NCBI GenBank assembly: GCA_045539625.1
Contig: JAZQFS010000028.1
Span: 45,234-109,233 of the forward strand
Direction: 5' to 3'
DNA: 64,000 bases
Origin: UMGS1387 sp045539625
Lineage (GTDB): Bacteria; Bacillota; Clostridia; Oscillospirales; CAG-382
Below are positions 9,038-17,516 of this stretch, in pieces. Position numbers and translations under genes: made by a program. Below the pieces are notes generated by a model. The model was not told the DNA's origin. It saw nothing but the letters and a program-made list of their open reading frames with translations, and did no database searches. The first letter of the stretch is position 1. Every line of letters starts with the position of its first letter.

Positions 9038-9875
9038 ATTTCAGAATGTATCGCACGTATACGGCGTAAAGACTCCCTTTGAAAAAACGGCGGTTGATGA
9101 TGTTTCCTTTAAAATTCCCGAGGGCAAGGTGACAGGTATTATCGGTCATACAGGCTCGGGAAAATCCACACTCTGCCTTATGATGAACGGACTTTTAAAG
9201 CCCACAAGCGGAAAAATCCTCTTTCACGGAAAGGATATTCATGAAAAAGGCAGCAGTCTTCGAGACCTTCGCTTTAAAATAGGACTTGTTTTTCAGTACC
9301 CCGAATACCAGCTTTTTGAAGAAACGGTGGAAAAGGATATTGCTTACGGACCTAAAAATATGGGACTTTCCGAGGAAGATATACAGGAAAGAATACAGTA
9401 TGCCGCACATTTTACGGGACTTAGCGACGAAATACTGAAAAAAAGTCCCTTTGAGCTGTCGGGCGGACAGAAAAGAAGAGTGGCGATTGCGGGAATTATT
9501 GCAATGGACCCTGAAATTCTGGTGCTTGACGAGCCTGCGGCAGGTCTTGATCCCAAGGGAAAAAGCGAAATCTTGGGCGGTCTTTGCGATTTTCAACGCA
9601 AAAGAGATAACACGATGATTATTATTTCCCACAGCATGGAAGATATCGGTATGTACAGCGACAATATAATTACCATGTCAAAGGGAAAAATACTGCTTGA
9701 GGGTACTCCGAAAGAGGTTTTCAGTCAAAGAGATACCCTTATAGAAAACGGACTTTCCGTTCCTGAGGTTACGGAAATTGCGGCACAGCTTAAAAAGCTG
9801 GGTTATGATATTAATGACGGATGCTTTACGGTAGAGGACGCATCAAAGGAAATTTTAAAGCTTTTCAATAAGTGA
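9030..9875 (+). CDS. ecfA2: ECF transporter ATPase EcfA2
   Basis: Second ATPase of the energy-coupling factor module, 281 residues. Seen: Walker A GHTGSGKST near residue 41, LVFQYPEYQLFEETV (the QYPEYQLF block marks EcfA2), signature FELSGGQKRRVAIAG, Walker B LVLDEPAAGLDP and the switch His in IIISHSMEDI. EcfA1-EcfA2 heterodimers drive a shared EcfT with interchangeable substrate-binding S components. Here the next gene is a MATE exporter 31 bases downstream, so EcfT must be encoded elsewhere. ThiT, an S component that could use this module, is 20 kb away (29963-30514). Confidence 0.93.
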   Translation: MLEFQNVSHVYGVKTPFEKTAVDDVSFKIPEGKVTGIIGHTGSGKSTLCLMMNGLLKPTSGKILFHGKDIHEKGSSLRDLRFKIGLVFQYPEYQLFEETVEKDIAYGPKNMGLSEEDIQERIQYAAHFTGLSDEILKKSPFELSGGQKRRVAIAGIIAMDPEILVLDEPAAGLDPKGKSEILGGLCDFQRKRDNTMIIISHSMEDIGMYSDNIITMSKGKILLEGTPKEVFSQRDTLIENGLSVPEVTEIAAQLKKLGYDINDGCFTVEDASKEILKLFNK

Positions 9876-9906
9876 GAAAAAGTATTGGCGGAGGCGAAAT
9901 CAAGAC

Positions 9907-11298
9907 GTGAGTCGGAAAAACAATGAAGTTGATATGACGCAGGGGCCCATATTTAAAAATATGCTGATACTTGCGCTGTCGGTCATGGCAACAAGCATAG
10001 TTCAGCAGCTGTTTAATACGGCAGACCTGCTTGTTGTGGGACAGTTCGGTGAAAAGGGCGGAATTGCATCGGTAGGTGCCTGTTCCAGCCTTATAAACCT
10101 GATGATAAACTTTTTTATAGGCTTGTCGGCAGGAAGCGGAATAGTTATGGCACGGCACTACGGTGCAAAAAACACAGAAGAAGCAAGCAAGTGTCTTCAT
10201 ACGGCTGTGTGCTTAAGCTTCGCAGGAGGTATGGTGCTTGCGGTTATAGCGTGGTTTGCGGCACGTCCTTTGCTGACTTTGCTTGATACACCTACGGAGA
10301 ACAACGTTCTTGAGGGTGCAGTTACGTATATGAGAATTTATTTTCTCGGTATGCCCTTTATTATGCTGTTTAACTTCTGCTCGTCAATTCTGAGAGCTGT
10401 GGGCGATGCAAAGCGTACCTTCGTTTACATAGTACAGTCGGGTGTAATAAACGTAATACTCAATCTTGTTTTTGTAATTGTACTCAAAATGAATGTAGCA
10501 GGCGTTGCACTTGCCACAACAATTGCCCAAGGGTACTGTGCGGTAAGATGTATAATATGCTTCCTTGGATATGACGGCGTTCTCAAGCTGTATCCCAAGA
10601 AGCTGAGAATATATAAAGATGCCATAGTAGACGTTGCAAAGCTTGGAATACCGTCGGGAATACAAAGCTCGCTGTTTTCCTTTGCAAACGTATTTATACA
10701 GTCAAGCGTAAACTCACTTGGAGCTGCCGCCGTTGCAGGAGCTGCTGCCGCACAGAATATCGAATACTACCTGTTTTTCTCGTCAGACGGCGTTACCAAC
10801 GCACTTCTTAACCATACCAGCCAGAACTTCGGTGCAAACAAGCCCCAACGTATAAAAAAAGCGGCGTTTTATGCTTCTGCAATGATACTTGTGGCATCAG
10901 GCGTTATAGGAGTGCTTGTGATTATCTTCGGCAAAAATCTTTTGGCACTTTACAACGTTGTTGATCCTGTAGAGGTAAAATTCGGACTTGAAAGAATGAA
11001 TATTATGGCTGCAACACAGTTCCTGGGCGGACTTATGAATGTAACCGCCTCACTTCTCAGGGGAATGTTTAAACCCGTTCCCGCCATGATATTCTCAATT
11101 GCAGGCATATGCGGCGTAAGACTTTTGTGGATTGCAACGGTGTTTACAAAGTATCACACGCTGACGGTTCTGTTTTGGTCATATCCCATCAGCTGGGCGC
11201 TCAGCTTTGTGGCACAGGGTATAATGGCGGTTTATTACTTCAAAAAATACAGTAAGAAAGTTAAATTGCTTGAACAGGCAACTGCTGTGACGGCATAA
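9907..11298 (+). CDS. MATE family efflux transporter
   Basis: Polytopic inner-membrane exporter of 463 residues, the usual MATE length with about 12 membrane segments. MATE proteins export cationic drugs or metabolites using a sodium or proton gradient. Seen: the conserved N-terminal DMTQGPIFKNML block and VQQLFNTADLLVVGQFG in segment 1, and the equivalent FANVFIQSSVNSLGAAAVAG start of the second half. Start is GTG at 9907, 12 bases after GGAGG (9890-9894); no in-frame ATG lies nearer the conserved DMTQGP than the internal ATG at 9934. The substrate cannot be told from sequence. Confidence 0.9.
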   Translation: MSRKNNEVDMTQGPIFKNMLILALSVMATSIVQQLFNTADLLVVGQFGEKGGIASVGACSSLINLMINFFIGLSAGSGIVMARHYGAKNTEEASKCLHTAVCLSFAGGMVLAVIAWFAARPLLTLLDTPTENNVLEGAVTYMRIYFLGMPFIMLFNFCSSILRAVGDAKRTFVYIVQSGVINVILNLVFVIVLKMNVAGVALATTIAQGYCAVRCIICFLGYDGVLKLYPKKLRIYKDAIVDVAKLGIPSGIQSSLFSFANVFIQSSVNSLGAAAVAGAAAAQNIEYYLFFSSDGVTNALLNHTSQNFGANKPQRIKKAAFYASAMILVASGVIGVLVIIFGKNLLALYNVVDPVEVKFGLERMNIMAATQFLGGLMNVTASLLRGMFKPVPAMIFSIAGICGVRLLWIATVFTKYHTLTVLFWSYPISWALSFVAQGIMAVYYFKKYSKKVKLLEQATAVTA

Positions 11299-11313
11299 AC
11301 AGGAGGCTTTATT

Positions 11314-12147
11314 ATGAGATTTTTCTTGAGATTTCCCGATAACAAGTCAAGGGCACTCACCTTCAGCTATGATGACGGTGTAAGACAGGACGGCAGATTT
11401 ATGGAGCTGCTTAACAAGTACGGTCTGAAAGGTACATTCAACTTGAACTCAGGCTATCTCGGCAAAGATTCTGCAAGCGGAAGATTTTCCGAAGCTGAGC
11501 TTGTTGAAGCTTACAAGGGACACGAAATAGCAACCCACGGCTATCAGCACCCATTCTTTTCAGAGCTTCCTCAAGAGGCGGTTTCCTATGAAATTGTCCG
11601 TGACAGATGGGAGCTTGAAAGAATTACGGGTGAAATTATAAGAGGTCATGCTTATGCCTACGGCAACACAAGCGACAAGGCGGTTGAAATTCTCGGCAAT
11701 GCCGGAATTGCTTATGCAAGAACAACACATGCAACCGGCAGATTTGATATTCCCGGGGATTGGTTAAGACTTGATCCCACCTGCCACCATTCGACGCCTG
11801 AAATGTTCAATCTTATTGACAAATTCTTAGAGCCCATAGATAAATACGGCAGACCAAAACTTTTCTACATCTGGGGACATACATATGAGTTTGATAATAA
11901 CGTTGAAAGAAATAACTGGGACTATGCCGATGAATTTCTCTCAAAGCTTTCGGGACACGAGGACGATGTGTGGTATGCAACAAACATAGAAATTTATGAC
12001 TATGTAACCGCATACAGAAGCCTTGTTTTCTCTATGGACTGCAAGAGAGCACATAATCCTACTTCAACCGATGTGTGGCTGGTTGATATGTCCAATCAGG
12101 ATAAGGAAATCAAGATTCCTGCAGGCTGTACCGTTGAGCTTTATTAA
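11314..12147 (+). CDS. Polysaccharide deacetylase (NodB/CE4 family)
   Basis: Carbohydrate esterase-like protein of 277 residues. Seen: the first NodB motif as LTFSYDDGVRQDGRF near residue 20, the metal-binding second motif as HGYQHPFF near residue 75, and a later WGHTYEF block. There is no signal peptide or membrane segment, so it looks cytoplasmic; secreted CE4 enzymes act on peptidoglycan or chitin-like polymers, but intracellular relatives deacetylate small glycans. Start ATG 11314 follows ACAGGAGGC. It lies 15 bases after the MATE gene and is closed by a strong terminator, so MATE and deacetylase likely end one operon. Substrate unknown. Confidence 0.85.
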   Translation: MRFFLRFPDNKSRALTFSYDDGVRQDGRFMELLNKYGLKGTFNLNSGYLGKDSASGRFSEAELVEAYKGHEIATHGYQHPFFSELPQEAVSYEIVRDRWELERITGEIIRGHAYAYGNTSDKAVEILGNAGIAYARTTHATGRFDIPGDWLRLDPTCHHSTPEMFNLIDKFLEPIDKYGRPKLFYIWGHTYEFDNNVERNNWDYADEFLSKLSGHEDDVWYATNIEIYDYVTAYRSLVFSMDCKRAHNPTSTDVWLVDMSNQDKEIKIPAGCTVELY

Positions 12148-12158
12148 TGGTACTTTTT

Positions 12159-12182
12159 CTCCCCGAAAGGGGAGATTTTTTT
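12159..12182 (+). terminator. Rho-independent terminator after the deacetylase gene
   Basis: CTCCCC (12159-12164), GAAA tetraloop, GGGGAG (12169-12174), then A and seven T. It closes the + strand operon ending at 12147. Confidence 0.92.
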
Positions 12183-12250
12183 GCTTAAAAACAGGCGAAA
12201 ATCAAAAAATCACCAAAGAATTGAATTTAATTTATACCTATGTATTTAAT

Positions 12251-12286
12251 TTGACATATTTATGTAGTATAATAACTTGATAAAAT
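12251..12286 (+). promoter_or_regulatory. Probable promoter region for the small lipoprotein gene and secA
   Basis: Consensus TTGACA at 12251-12256 and TATAAT at 12268-12273 are both present, but only 11 bases apart. With normal 17-base spacing the TATAAT would pair with TTTAAT, a weak -35, at 12245-12250. A second -10-like TAAAAT lies at 12281. A promoter here is likely because a terminator lies just upstream; which elements are used is uncertain. Confidence 0.5.
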
Positions 12287-12312
12287 ATGTTTATAAGGAG
12301 AAGTATCACAAT

Positions 12313-12855
12313 ATGAAAAAGACAGTGTGTGCGGCACTTGCCGTTCTTGCGGTAAGCTTATGCCTTGTTTCCTGTAAAAACGAAGAAGCAAAAGAAGGAA
12401 ATATGCTTGTTTCTCCCGACAACGGAGGATATACCTTTGAAGTTCCCGCATCCTGGGAAATTTCACGCACCGACGGTATGGTAGCAGTATATAATCCCGA
12501 TGATGCCACAAAGGTAAATGTTACTTCATACAAGTTTGATAACGGTATGCAGGAGGTTGTAAGCTCTGCCGATTATTGGGAAATATATAAAGCAAAGTTT
12601 GAAGATACCTTTGACAAAATAAACGTAAATAAAGTCGAGGAAACCAAGATTTCGGGAATAACGGCACAGCACGTGTTCTATACCGTAGACCTTGGGCTTG
12701 ACTCCTTTAACTGTCAGACGGTGCTTGGCGTATACGATACAGATGTTTATGTGCTCACTCTCACACAGGGCGCAAAAACTGACGCAAATGCAAACGTATA
12801 CATCGATTACACCCAAGATTTTAAGGAAATTGCAGATTCCTTCAAAATCGGATAA
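12313..12855 (+). CDS. Small secreted lipoprotein, PsbP/DUF1795-like
   Basis: Lipoprotein of 180 residues. Seen: signal peptide with lipobox LVSC, lipidated Cys21, then one beta-rich domain opening with GYTFEVPASWEIS, the pattern of PsbP-like/DUF1795 proteins, and the ending YTQDFKEIADSFKIG typical of this fold. The frame is open 36 bases further upstream, but the ATG at 12313 gives the signal peptide and has AAGGAG at 12295-12300. Domain relatives are ligand- or partner-binding accessory proteins of unknown role. It lies 25 bases before secA and may share its transcript. No enzymatic function can be claimed. Confidence 0.75.
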   Translation: MKKTVCAALAVLAVSLCLVSCKNEEAKEGNMLVSPDNGGYTFEVPASWEISRTDGMVAVYNPDDATKVNVTSYKFDNGMQEVVSSADYWEIYKAKFEDTFDKINVNKVEETKISGITAQHVFYTVDLGLDSFNCQTVLGVYDTDVYVLTLTQGAKTDANANVYIDYTQDFKEIADSFKIG

Positions 12856-12880
12856 ATAAACAGTTAAAGAGGTAAAATAA

Positions 12881-15709
12881 ATGTCAATTATTACAAAGTT
12901 GTTCGGCACAAGAAGCGAAAGAGAAGTTAAAAAGCTTCTTCCCATAATAGAAAAAATCGAGGCACTTGACGAAAAGTTCTCCGCTATGAGCGAAAAAGAG
13001 CTGAGAGGTATGACGCAGGTGCTCAAAGCAAGACTTGCAGACGGAGAAACGCTTGACGATATTCTTCCCGAAGCCTTTGCAACGGTGAGAGAAGCCTCGT
13101 GGCGAGTGCTTGAAATGAAGCACTTTCATGTACAGCTCATAGGCGGTCTTGTTATCCATCAGGGCAGAATAGCCGAAATGAAAACAGGTGAAGGTAAAAC
13201 CCTTATGGCAACGCTTCCCGCATACCTTAACGCACTTACGGGTAAGGGCGTGCACATTGTTACGGTAAACGATTATCTTGCACGCCGTGACAGTGAGTGG
13301 ATGGGTAAGGTTTATAACTATCTCGGCCTTTCGGTTGGACTTATTGTTCACGGTCTTACACAGGCACAGAGAAAACAGGCTTACGCTGCCGATATCACCT
13401 ACGGTACAAATAACGAGTTCGGCTTTGACTATCTGAGAGACAACATGGCTGTCAACAAGGAAAGCCTTGTGCAGAGAGGTCACGCTTTTGCTATTGTGGA
13501 CGAGGTTGACTCTATCCTTATAGACGAAGCAAGAACTCCTCTTATTATTTCAGGCGAGGGTGACGCAAGCACAGATATGTACGCAAAGGCGGATAAGTTT
13601 GCCGCTTCCCTTCGTGTTCACGTAATCAAGGAGCTTGACAATAAGGAACAGCAGGACGATATTGACGGCGACTATATCGTTGATGAAAAGAAAAAGACGG
13701 TTGTTCTTACGGCAGAGGGTATCAAGAAGGCAGAAAAATACTTTGGCGTAGATAACCTGTCGGATACAGATAACATCACGCTTTCCAACCACATCAATCT
13801 TGCCATACGTGCAAGAGGTGCAATGAAGAACGATGTTGACTATGTTGTAAAGGACGGCGAGGTGCTGATAGTTGACTCCTTCACCGGAAGAATTATGCTG
13901 GGACGCCGCTTCTCCAACGGTCTTCATCAGGCGATTGAAGCAAAGGAAGGCGTAAAAATCAAGAACGAGTCAAAGACTCTTGCAACAATTACTTTCCAGA
14001 ATTTCTTCCGTCTTTACAATAAGCTGTCGGGTATGACAGGTACGGCACTTACCGAAGAAGAGGAGTTTCAGGAAATCTATAAGCTTGACGTTGTTGAAAT
14101 TCCCACCAACCGTCCCATGCAGAGAAAGGACGAAAACGACGTTGTTTACAGAACGGTAAGAGGAAAGTACAACGCAATTGTAAAGCAGATTAAGGAGTGC
14201 CACGAAAAAGGTCAGCCCGTGCTTGTGGGTACTGTTTCCATAGAAAAGAGTGAGCTTTTGTCAGCCATTCTCAATAAAAACGGTGTTCCCCATACCGTGC
14301 TTAATGCAAAGTTCCACGAAAAGGAAGCTGAGATTGTAGCACAGGCAGGTAAATACGGTGCAGTTACCATTTCCACCAATATGGCAGGCCGTGGTACCGA
14401 TATTATGCTTGGCGGTAATGCGGAATACCTTGCAAAGAACGAAATGAAAAAGATGGGCTATGAGCCTGAACAGATAAGCGATGCAACAAGCTATTTTGAA
14501 ACGGACGACGAGAGCGTTTTGGAACTTCGTAAGATTTACAGCGAGCTGTACGCACGTTTCAAGGCTGAAATTGCACCTGAAGCAAAGAAGGTGCAGGAAG
14601 CAGGCGGTCTTTATATTCTCGGTACCGAAAGACACGAAAGCCGCCGTATCGACAATCAGCTGAGAGGACGTGCCGGACGTCAGGGCGACCCCGGTGCATC
14701 ACGCTTCTTCCTTTCACTTGAAGATGACCTTCTCAGACTTTTCGGCAGCGAAAAAATAGCAGGTATGGTTGAACGTCTCGGTCTTGATGAGGATACACCC
14801 ATAGATGCTGCAATTCTGTCGGGCACAATCGAAAATGCACAGAAGCGTCTTGAATCAATGAACTTTGAAAGACGTAAGAATGTGCTTCTTTACGACAACG
14901 TAATGAATCAGCAAAGAGAGGGCGTTTACAAAAAGAGAGCCTCTATTTTGCAGGGCGATGATGTTAAAGAGCTTATCGATAAGTGGATTGGCGAATATGT
15001 TGAGCAGGGCTGCGAAAGCTTCCTTGTGGGTGAGACTGTTGAAGAATGGAATCTTGAGGGACTTAGAGGCTACTTCTACGGAATCCTTACAGATGATAAT
15101 GACTTCAAATATGACGATAAGCAAATCCATAAAATTACCGAGGATAAGATTATTGACGAGCTGCTTGACCGTGCAAGAACAAAGTATGCAGAAAAGGAAG
15201 AGCTGTTCCCCGACGGACATTTAAGAGAAATCGAGAGAATTGTACTTCTTCGCAATATTGACCGTCATTGGGTAGACCACATTGACGCAATGGATGACCT
15301 TGAAGACGGTATCGGACTTCGTGCATGGGGACAGAAGGACCCTGTCAAGGAGTATCAGTTTGAAGCGGACAATATGTTTGCGGATATGAACGATGCCATC
15401 AAGGAAGAAACGGTAAAAATGCTGCTTCAGGTTATGCCTGCATCGACTGTAAGACACGCAGGTGTGGGACAGATGAATGAAGCACGCAAAACAATGCCTG
15501 CGGGACCTGTTCCCGGCGGTATGACAGGAGGAGTTGCAGCTCCCACACAAAGAGAAAACGTGTATGGCAGAGCGGCAAAGCCCGAACAGGAAAATAAAAC
15601 TCCCTACGTAAAGCCTGCAAGCGAAAAGGTTGGCAGAAACGATCCGTGTCCCTGCGGCAGCGGCAAAAAGTATAAAAAGTGCTGCGGACAAGGTGCTTCG
15701 GAGGAATAA
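12881..15709 (+). CDS. secA: Protein translocase ATPase SecA
   Basis: Motor ATPase of the Sec pathway that pushes preproteins through SecYEG. The protein has 942 residues, in the range for full-length SecA. Seen: Walker A as MKTGEGKTLMATLPAYL near residue 103, the DEAD-like VDEVDSILIDEA, the SGMTGTA block, TNMAGRGTDI and RRIDNQLRGRAGRQGDPG in the second nucleotide-binding domain. A Gly/Pro-rich linker then leads to a C-terminal zinc-binding SEC-C motif (NDPCPCGSGKKYKKCC) used for SecB or ribosome contact. It is single-copy in this window; no SecA2 is seen. The following membrane-protein gene starts 4 bases after the stop, with its ribosome site inside secA. Confidence 0.98.
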   Translation: MSIITKLFGTRSEREVKKLLPIIEKIEALDEKFSAMSEKELRGMTQVLKARLADGETLDDILPEAFATVREASWRVLEMKHFHVQLIGGLVIHQGRIAEMKTGEGKTLMATLPAYLNALTGKGVHIVTVNDYLARRDSEWMGKVYNYLGLSVGLIVHGLTQAQRKQAYAADITYGTNNEFGFDYLRDNMAVNKESLVQRGHAFAIVDEVDSILIDEARTPLIISGEGDASTDMYAKADKFAASLRVHVIKELDNKEQQDDIDGDYIVDEKKKTVVLTAEGIKKAEKYFGVDNLSDTDNITLSNHINLAIRARGAMKNDVDYVVKDGEVLIVDSFTGRIMLGRRFSNGLHQAIEAKEGVKIKNESKTLATITFQNFFRLYNKLSGMTGTALTEEEEFQEIYKLDVVEIPTNRPMQRKDENDVVYRTVRGKYNAIVKQIKECHEKGQPVLVGTVSIEKSELLSAILNKNGVPHTVLNAKFHEKEAEIVAQAGKYGAVTISTNMAGRGTDIMLGGNAEYLAKNEMKKMGYEPEQISDATSYFETDDESVLELRKIYSELYARFKAEIAPEAKKVQEAGGLYILGTERHESRRIDNQLRGRAGRQGDPGASRFFLSLEDDLLRLFGSEKIAGMVERLGLDEDTPIDAAILSGTIENAQKRLESMNFERRKNVLLYDNVMNQQREGVYKKRASILQGDDVKELIDKWIGEYVEQGCESFLVGETVEEWNLEGLRGYFYGILTDDNDFKYDDKQIHKITEDKIIDELLDRARTKYAEKEELFPDGHLREIERIVLLRNIDRHWVDHIDAMDDLEDGIGLRAWGQKDPVKEYQFEADNMFADMNDAIKEETVKMLLQVMPASTVRHAGVGQMNEARKTMPAGPVPGGMTGGVAAPTQRENVYGRAAKPEQENKTPYVKPASEKVGRNDPCPCGSGKKYKKCCGQGASEE

Positions 15710-15712
15710 AAA

Positions 15713-16321
15713 ATGGGCTTCGGACTGATTTTTTTAGGCTGGGTGACATTGCTGTTCTTTAAAATAATGCCTGTAGGTATTGTGGGAACACTTGTGATGT
15801 ACAAAGGTCTGTGCAAGCTGTCGGACTACGGAAAGAATTTTGTACGGGCAAAAAAAGCGTGTCTTGTGCTTATGCTGTACTTTGTGCTTTTCGGGGTAAT
15901 GCGGACACTTGATATAACGGGTGTGTTCAGATTTACACAGGTTCTGGTGCTGGTATATGCTGACGAAATTTTTTACTATGCGTCACTTCTTGTGTTCTCA
16001 TACTTTCTTTACAGAGGGCTTGGCGATATATCACGTCAGACAGGCTTTGAAAAGGGCATAAAAAGAGAACAGAAATGTATATCGCTCCTGATAGTTTTTG
16101 TGCTGTTTACGGCAGTAAGAATTGTGTGCTACTTTTTCGGCGTGGAGATGTATCTGCGTTTTGCAATGCTGGTGTATGAGCTGTTCTGGCTTGTATACAG
16201 CGCAATGTATATTTATTCCTGCTATATGATGATAGCAACGCAGGAAATAATTGACGAGGAAAATAAAAAAATGCGTGAATACGACGAAAAGTATTCTATG
16301 CTTAAAAGAAAGAAGAAATAA
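15713..16321 (+). CDS. Uncharacterised membrane protein
   Basis: I do not recognise a family. The 202-residue protein has about five hydrophobic segments (near residues 3-25, 43-62, 75-93, 120-140 and 145-170) and a charged C-terminal tail rich in Lys, Glu and Tyr (EENKKMREYDEKYSM). The start ATG at 15713 has GGAGG at 15700-15704 inside the end of secA, so the two are coupled. It begins a run of four genes (to 18932), three of them unknown membrane proteins, packed with little or no spacing. A role with SecA is possible from position only. Confidence 0.7.
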   Translation: MGFGLIFLGWVTLLFFKIMPVGIVGTLVMYKGLCKLSDYGKNFVRAKKACLVLMLYFVLFGVMRTLDITGVFRFTQVLVLVYADEIFYYASLLVFSYFLYRGLGDISRQTGFEKGIKREQKCISLLIVFVLFTAVRIVCYFFGVEMYLRFAMLVYELFWLVYSAMYIYSCYMMIATQEIIDEENKKMREYDEKYSMLKRKKK

Positions 16322-16352
16322 TCCGACTTTTCGGATTTGGAGGAAAAGGGCT

Positions 16353-16751
16353 ATGTTAAGACAGGGACTTCTGGGAAAAGAACAGGCTATAGTCAGCCAC
16401 AGCAACAGTGCACTGGCAGTTGGAAGCGGCTCTCTCGAGGTGTTTTCAACTCCATCTATGATTGCACTTATGGAAAGTGCGGCGGCAGGAAGCGTCAAGG
16501 CTCACCTTGAGCCCGGCAAAACCACGGTTGGTGTTTCCATAGAGGCAAAGCACATTTCAGCAACACCTCTGGGTATGATGGTGTTCTGCGAAAGCGAGCT
16601 TACAGAGGTTGACGGAAAAAGACTTGTGTTTAAAATCACCGCTTTTGACAAACACGGCGAAATCGGTTCTGCAAGACATGAAAGAATGATTGTGGATGCA
16701 AAGCGTTTTATGGAAAAGGCGGCATCAAAAAAGGAGTTAAGGCATGAATAA
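16353..16751 (+). CDS. Thioesterase, FlK-like hotdog fold
   Basis: Hotdog-fold protein of 132 residues related to fluoroacetyl-CoA thioesterase FlK and similar acyl-CoA thioesterases. Seen: the FlK-type residues Thr33 (FSTPSMIALME), Glu41 in the same block and His67 (AKHISATPLGM), matching the Thr-Glu-His set of that family. The frame runs open 102 bases further upstream, but the ATG at 16353 follows GGAGG (16339-16343) and gives the expected N-terminus. The natural substrate is probably a small acyl-CoA; fluoroacetate is not implied. The end overlaps the next gene by 8 bases. Confidence 0.85.
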   Translation: MLRQGLLGKEQAIVSHSNSALAVGSGSLEVFSTPSMIALMESAAAGSVKAHLEPGKTTVGVSIEAKHISATPLGMMVFCESELTEVDGKRLVFKITAFDKHGEIGSARHERMIVDAKRFMEKAASKKELRHE

Positions 16752-17502
16752 CAGCCCCGATAAACAGAAAAAAACTGTCTCACAGGAAAGAAAAGACGAA
16801 ATAAAAAGTGTCAAGGCTAAGGAAAAAAAGCTTGTAAAGAAGCTTATTTCCATAGTGCTTGCGGTGTTTGTTCTGCTTGCAGTGTTGCTTTTTGTCCTTG
16901 ACAGATGTGAAAAAGGTGCAAATTCACTTGAAGATGTGACTATAGAGCAGATCGATGAAATCTATCCCACATTAAATCCTTATCCTGCAGAATTTGATAA
17001 GGACCTGTCGGAATATAATCCTGTTTTGATGTATACAGGACCTGACGGCAATTCCTATTCAATAGCAGATATACCCGAAATAAACAAAAACGAGGCTCAC
17101 CGATTCTTTGAGAAATATTTTGATATACTGAAAAAGGGTGACTTCACTTCCTACGGCGGACTTTTTACACAGTCCTATAAAAAAAATCCCCGCGGATTTG
17201 AAAAGGATTTTTCCCGTAAATTTCCTCCTCAGGAGCTTTACGATATCAAGGTCAAAGAAATGCTCAGAAGCACCGACGGCACGGTGAAGTATACCTATGA
17301 GGGTAAGGAGTGCTTCTTCGGATATTATCTTGTAAGCTATAAAATCCACAGAAATGATGGCTTTTTCAGACGAGATTTGTATGCCGAGGGCGTAGAAAGA
17401 CCTCTTGTTTTTGAGCTTGTAACCTTTAATAAGGATACACCGCAGGAGCAGACCTTTATAAAAAACATTTATACCGAAAGCAGTATACCCCTTGAAGGGT
17501 AA
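16744..17502 (+). CDS. Uncharacterised single-pass membrane protein
   Basis: Family not recognised. The 252-residue protein has a Lys-rich cytoplasmic N-terminus (about 35 residues), one membrane helix (LISIVLAVFVLLAVLLFVLD, about residues 35-54) and a soluble outer domain of about 195 residues with no repeats. Its charge pattern predicts N-in, C-out. It overlaps the thioesterase by 8 bases and is followed after 14 bases by a large membrane protein, so the genes from 15713 to 18932 form one unit. No function is proposed. Confidence 0.7.
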   Translation: MNNSPDKQKKTVSQERKDEIKSVKAKEKKLVKKLISIVLAVFVLLAVLLFVLDRCEKGANSLEDVTIEQIDEIYPTLNPYPAEFDKDLSEYNPVLMYTGPDGNSYSIADIPEINKNEAHRFFEKYFDILKKGDFTSYGGLFTQSYKKNPRGFEKDFSRKFPPQELYDIKVKEMLRSTDGTVKYTYEGKECFFGYYLVSYKIHRNDGFFRRDLYAEGVERPLVFELVTFNKDTPQEQTFIKNIYTESSIPLEG

Positions 17503-17516
17503 CAGGTGAGGATTCA

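Noticed and set aside
12251..12273. TTGACA and TATAAT as one promoter
   Set aside because: The two perfect hexamers are only 11 bases apart, too close for one sigma-70 promoter; kept only as an uncertain promoter region.
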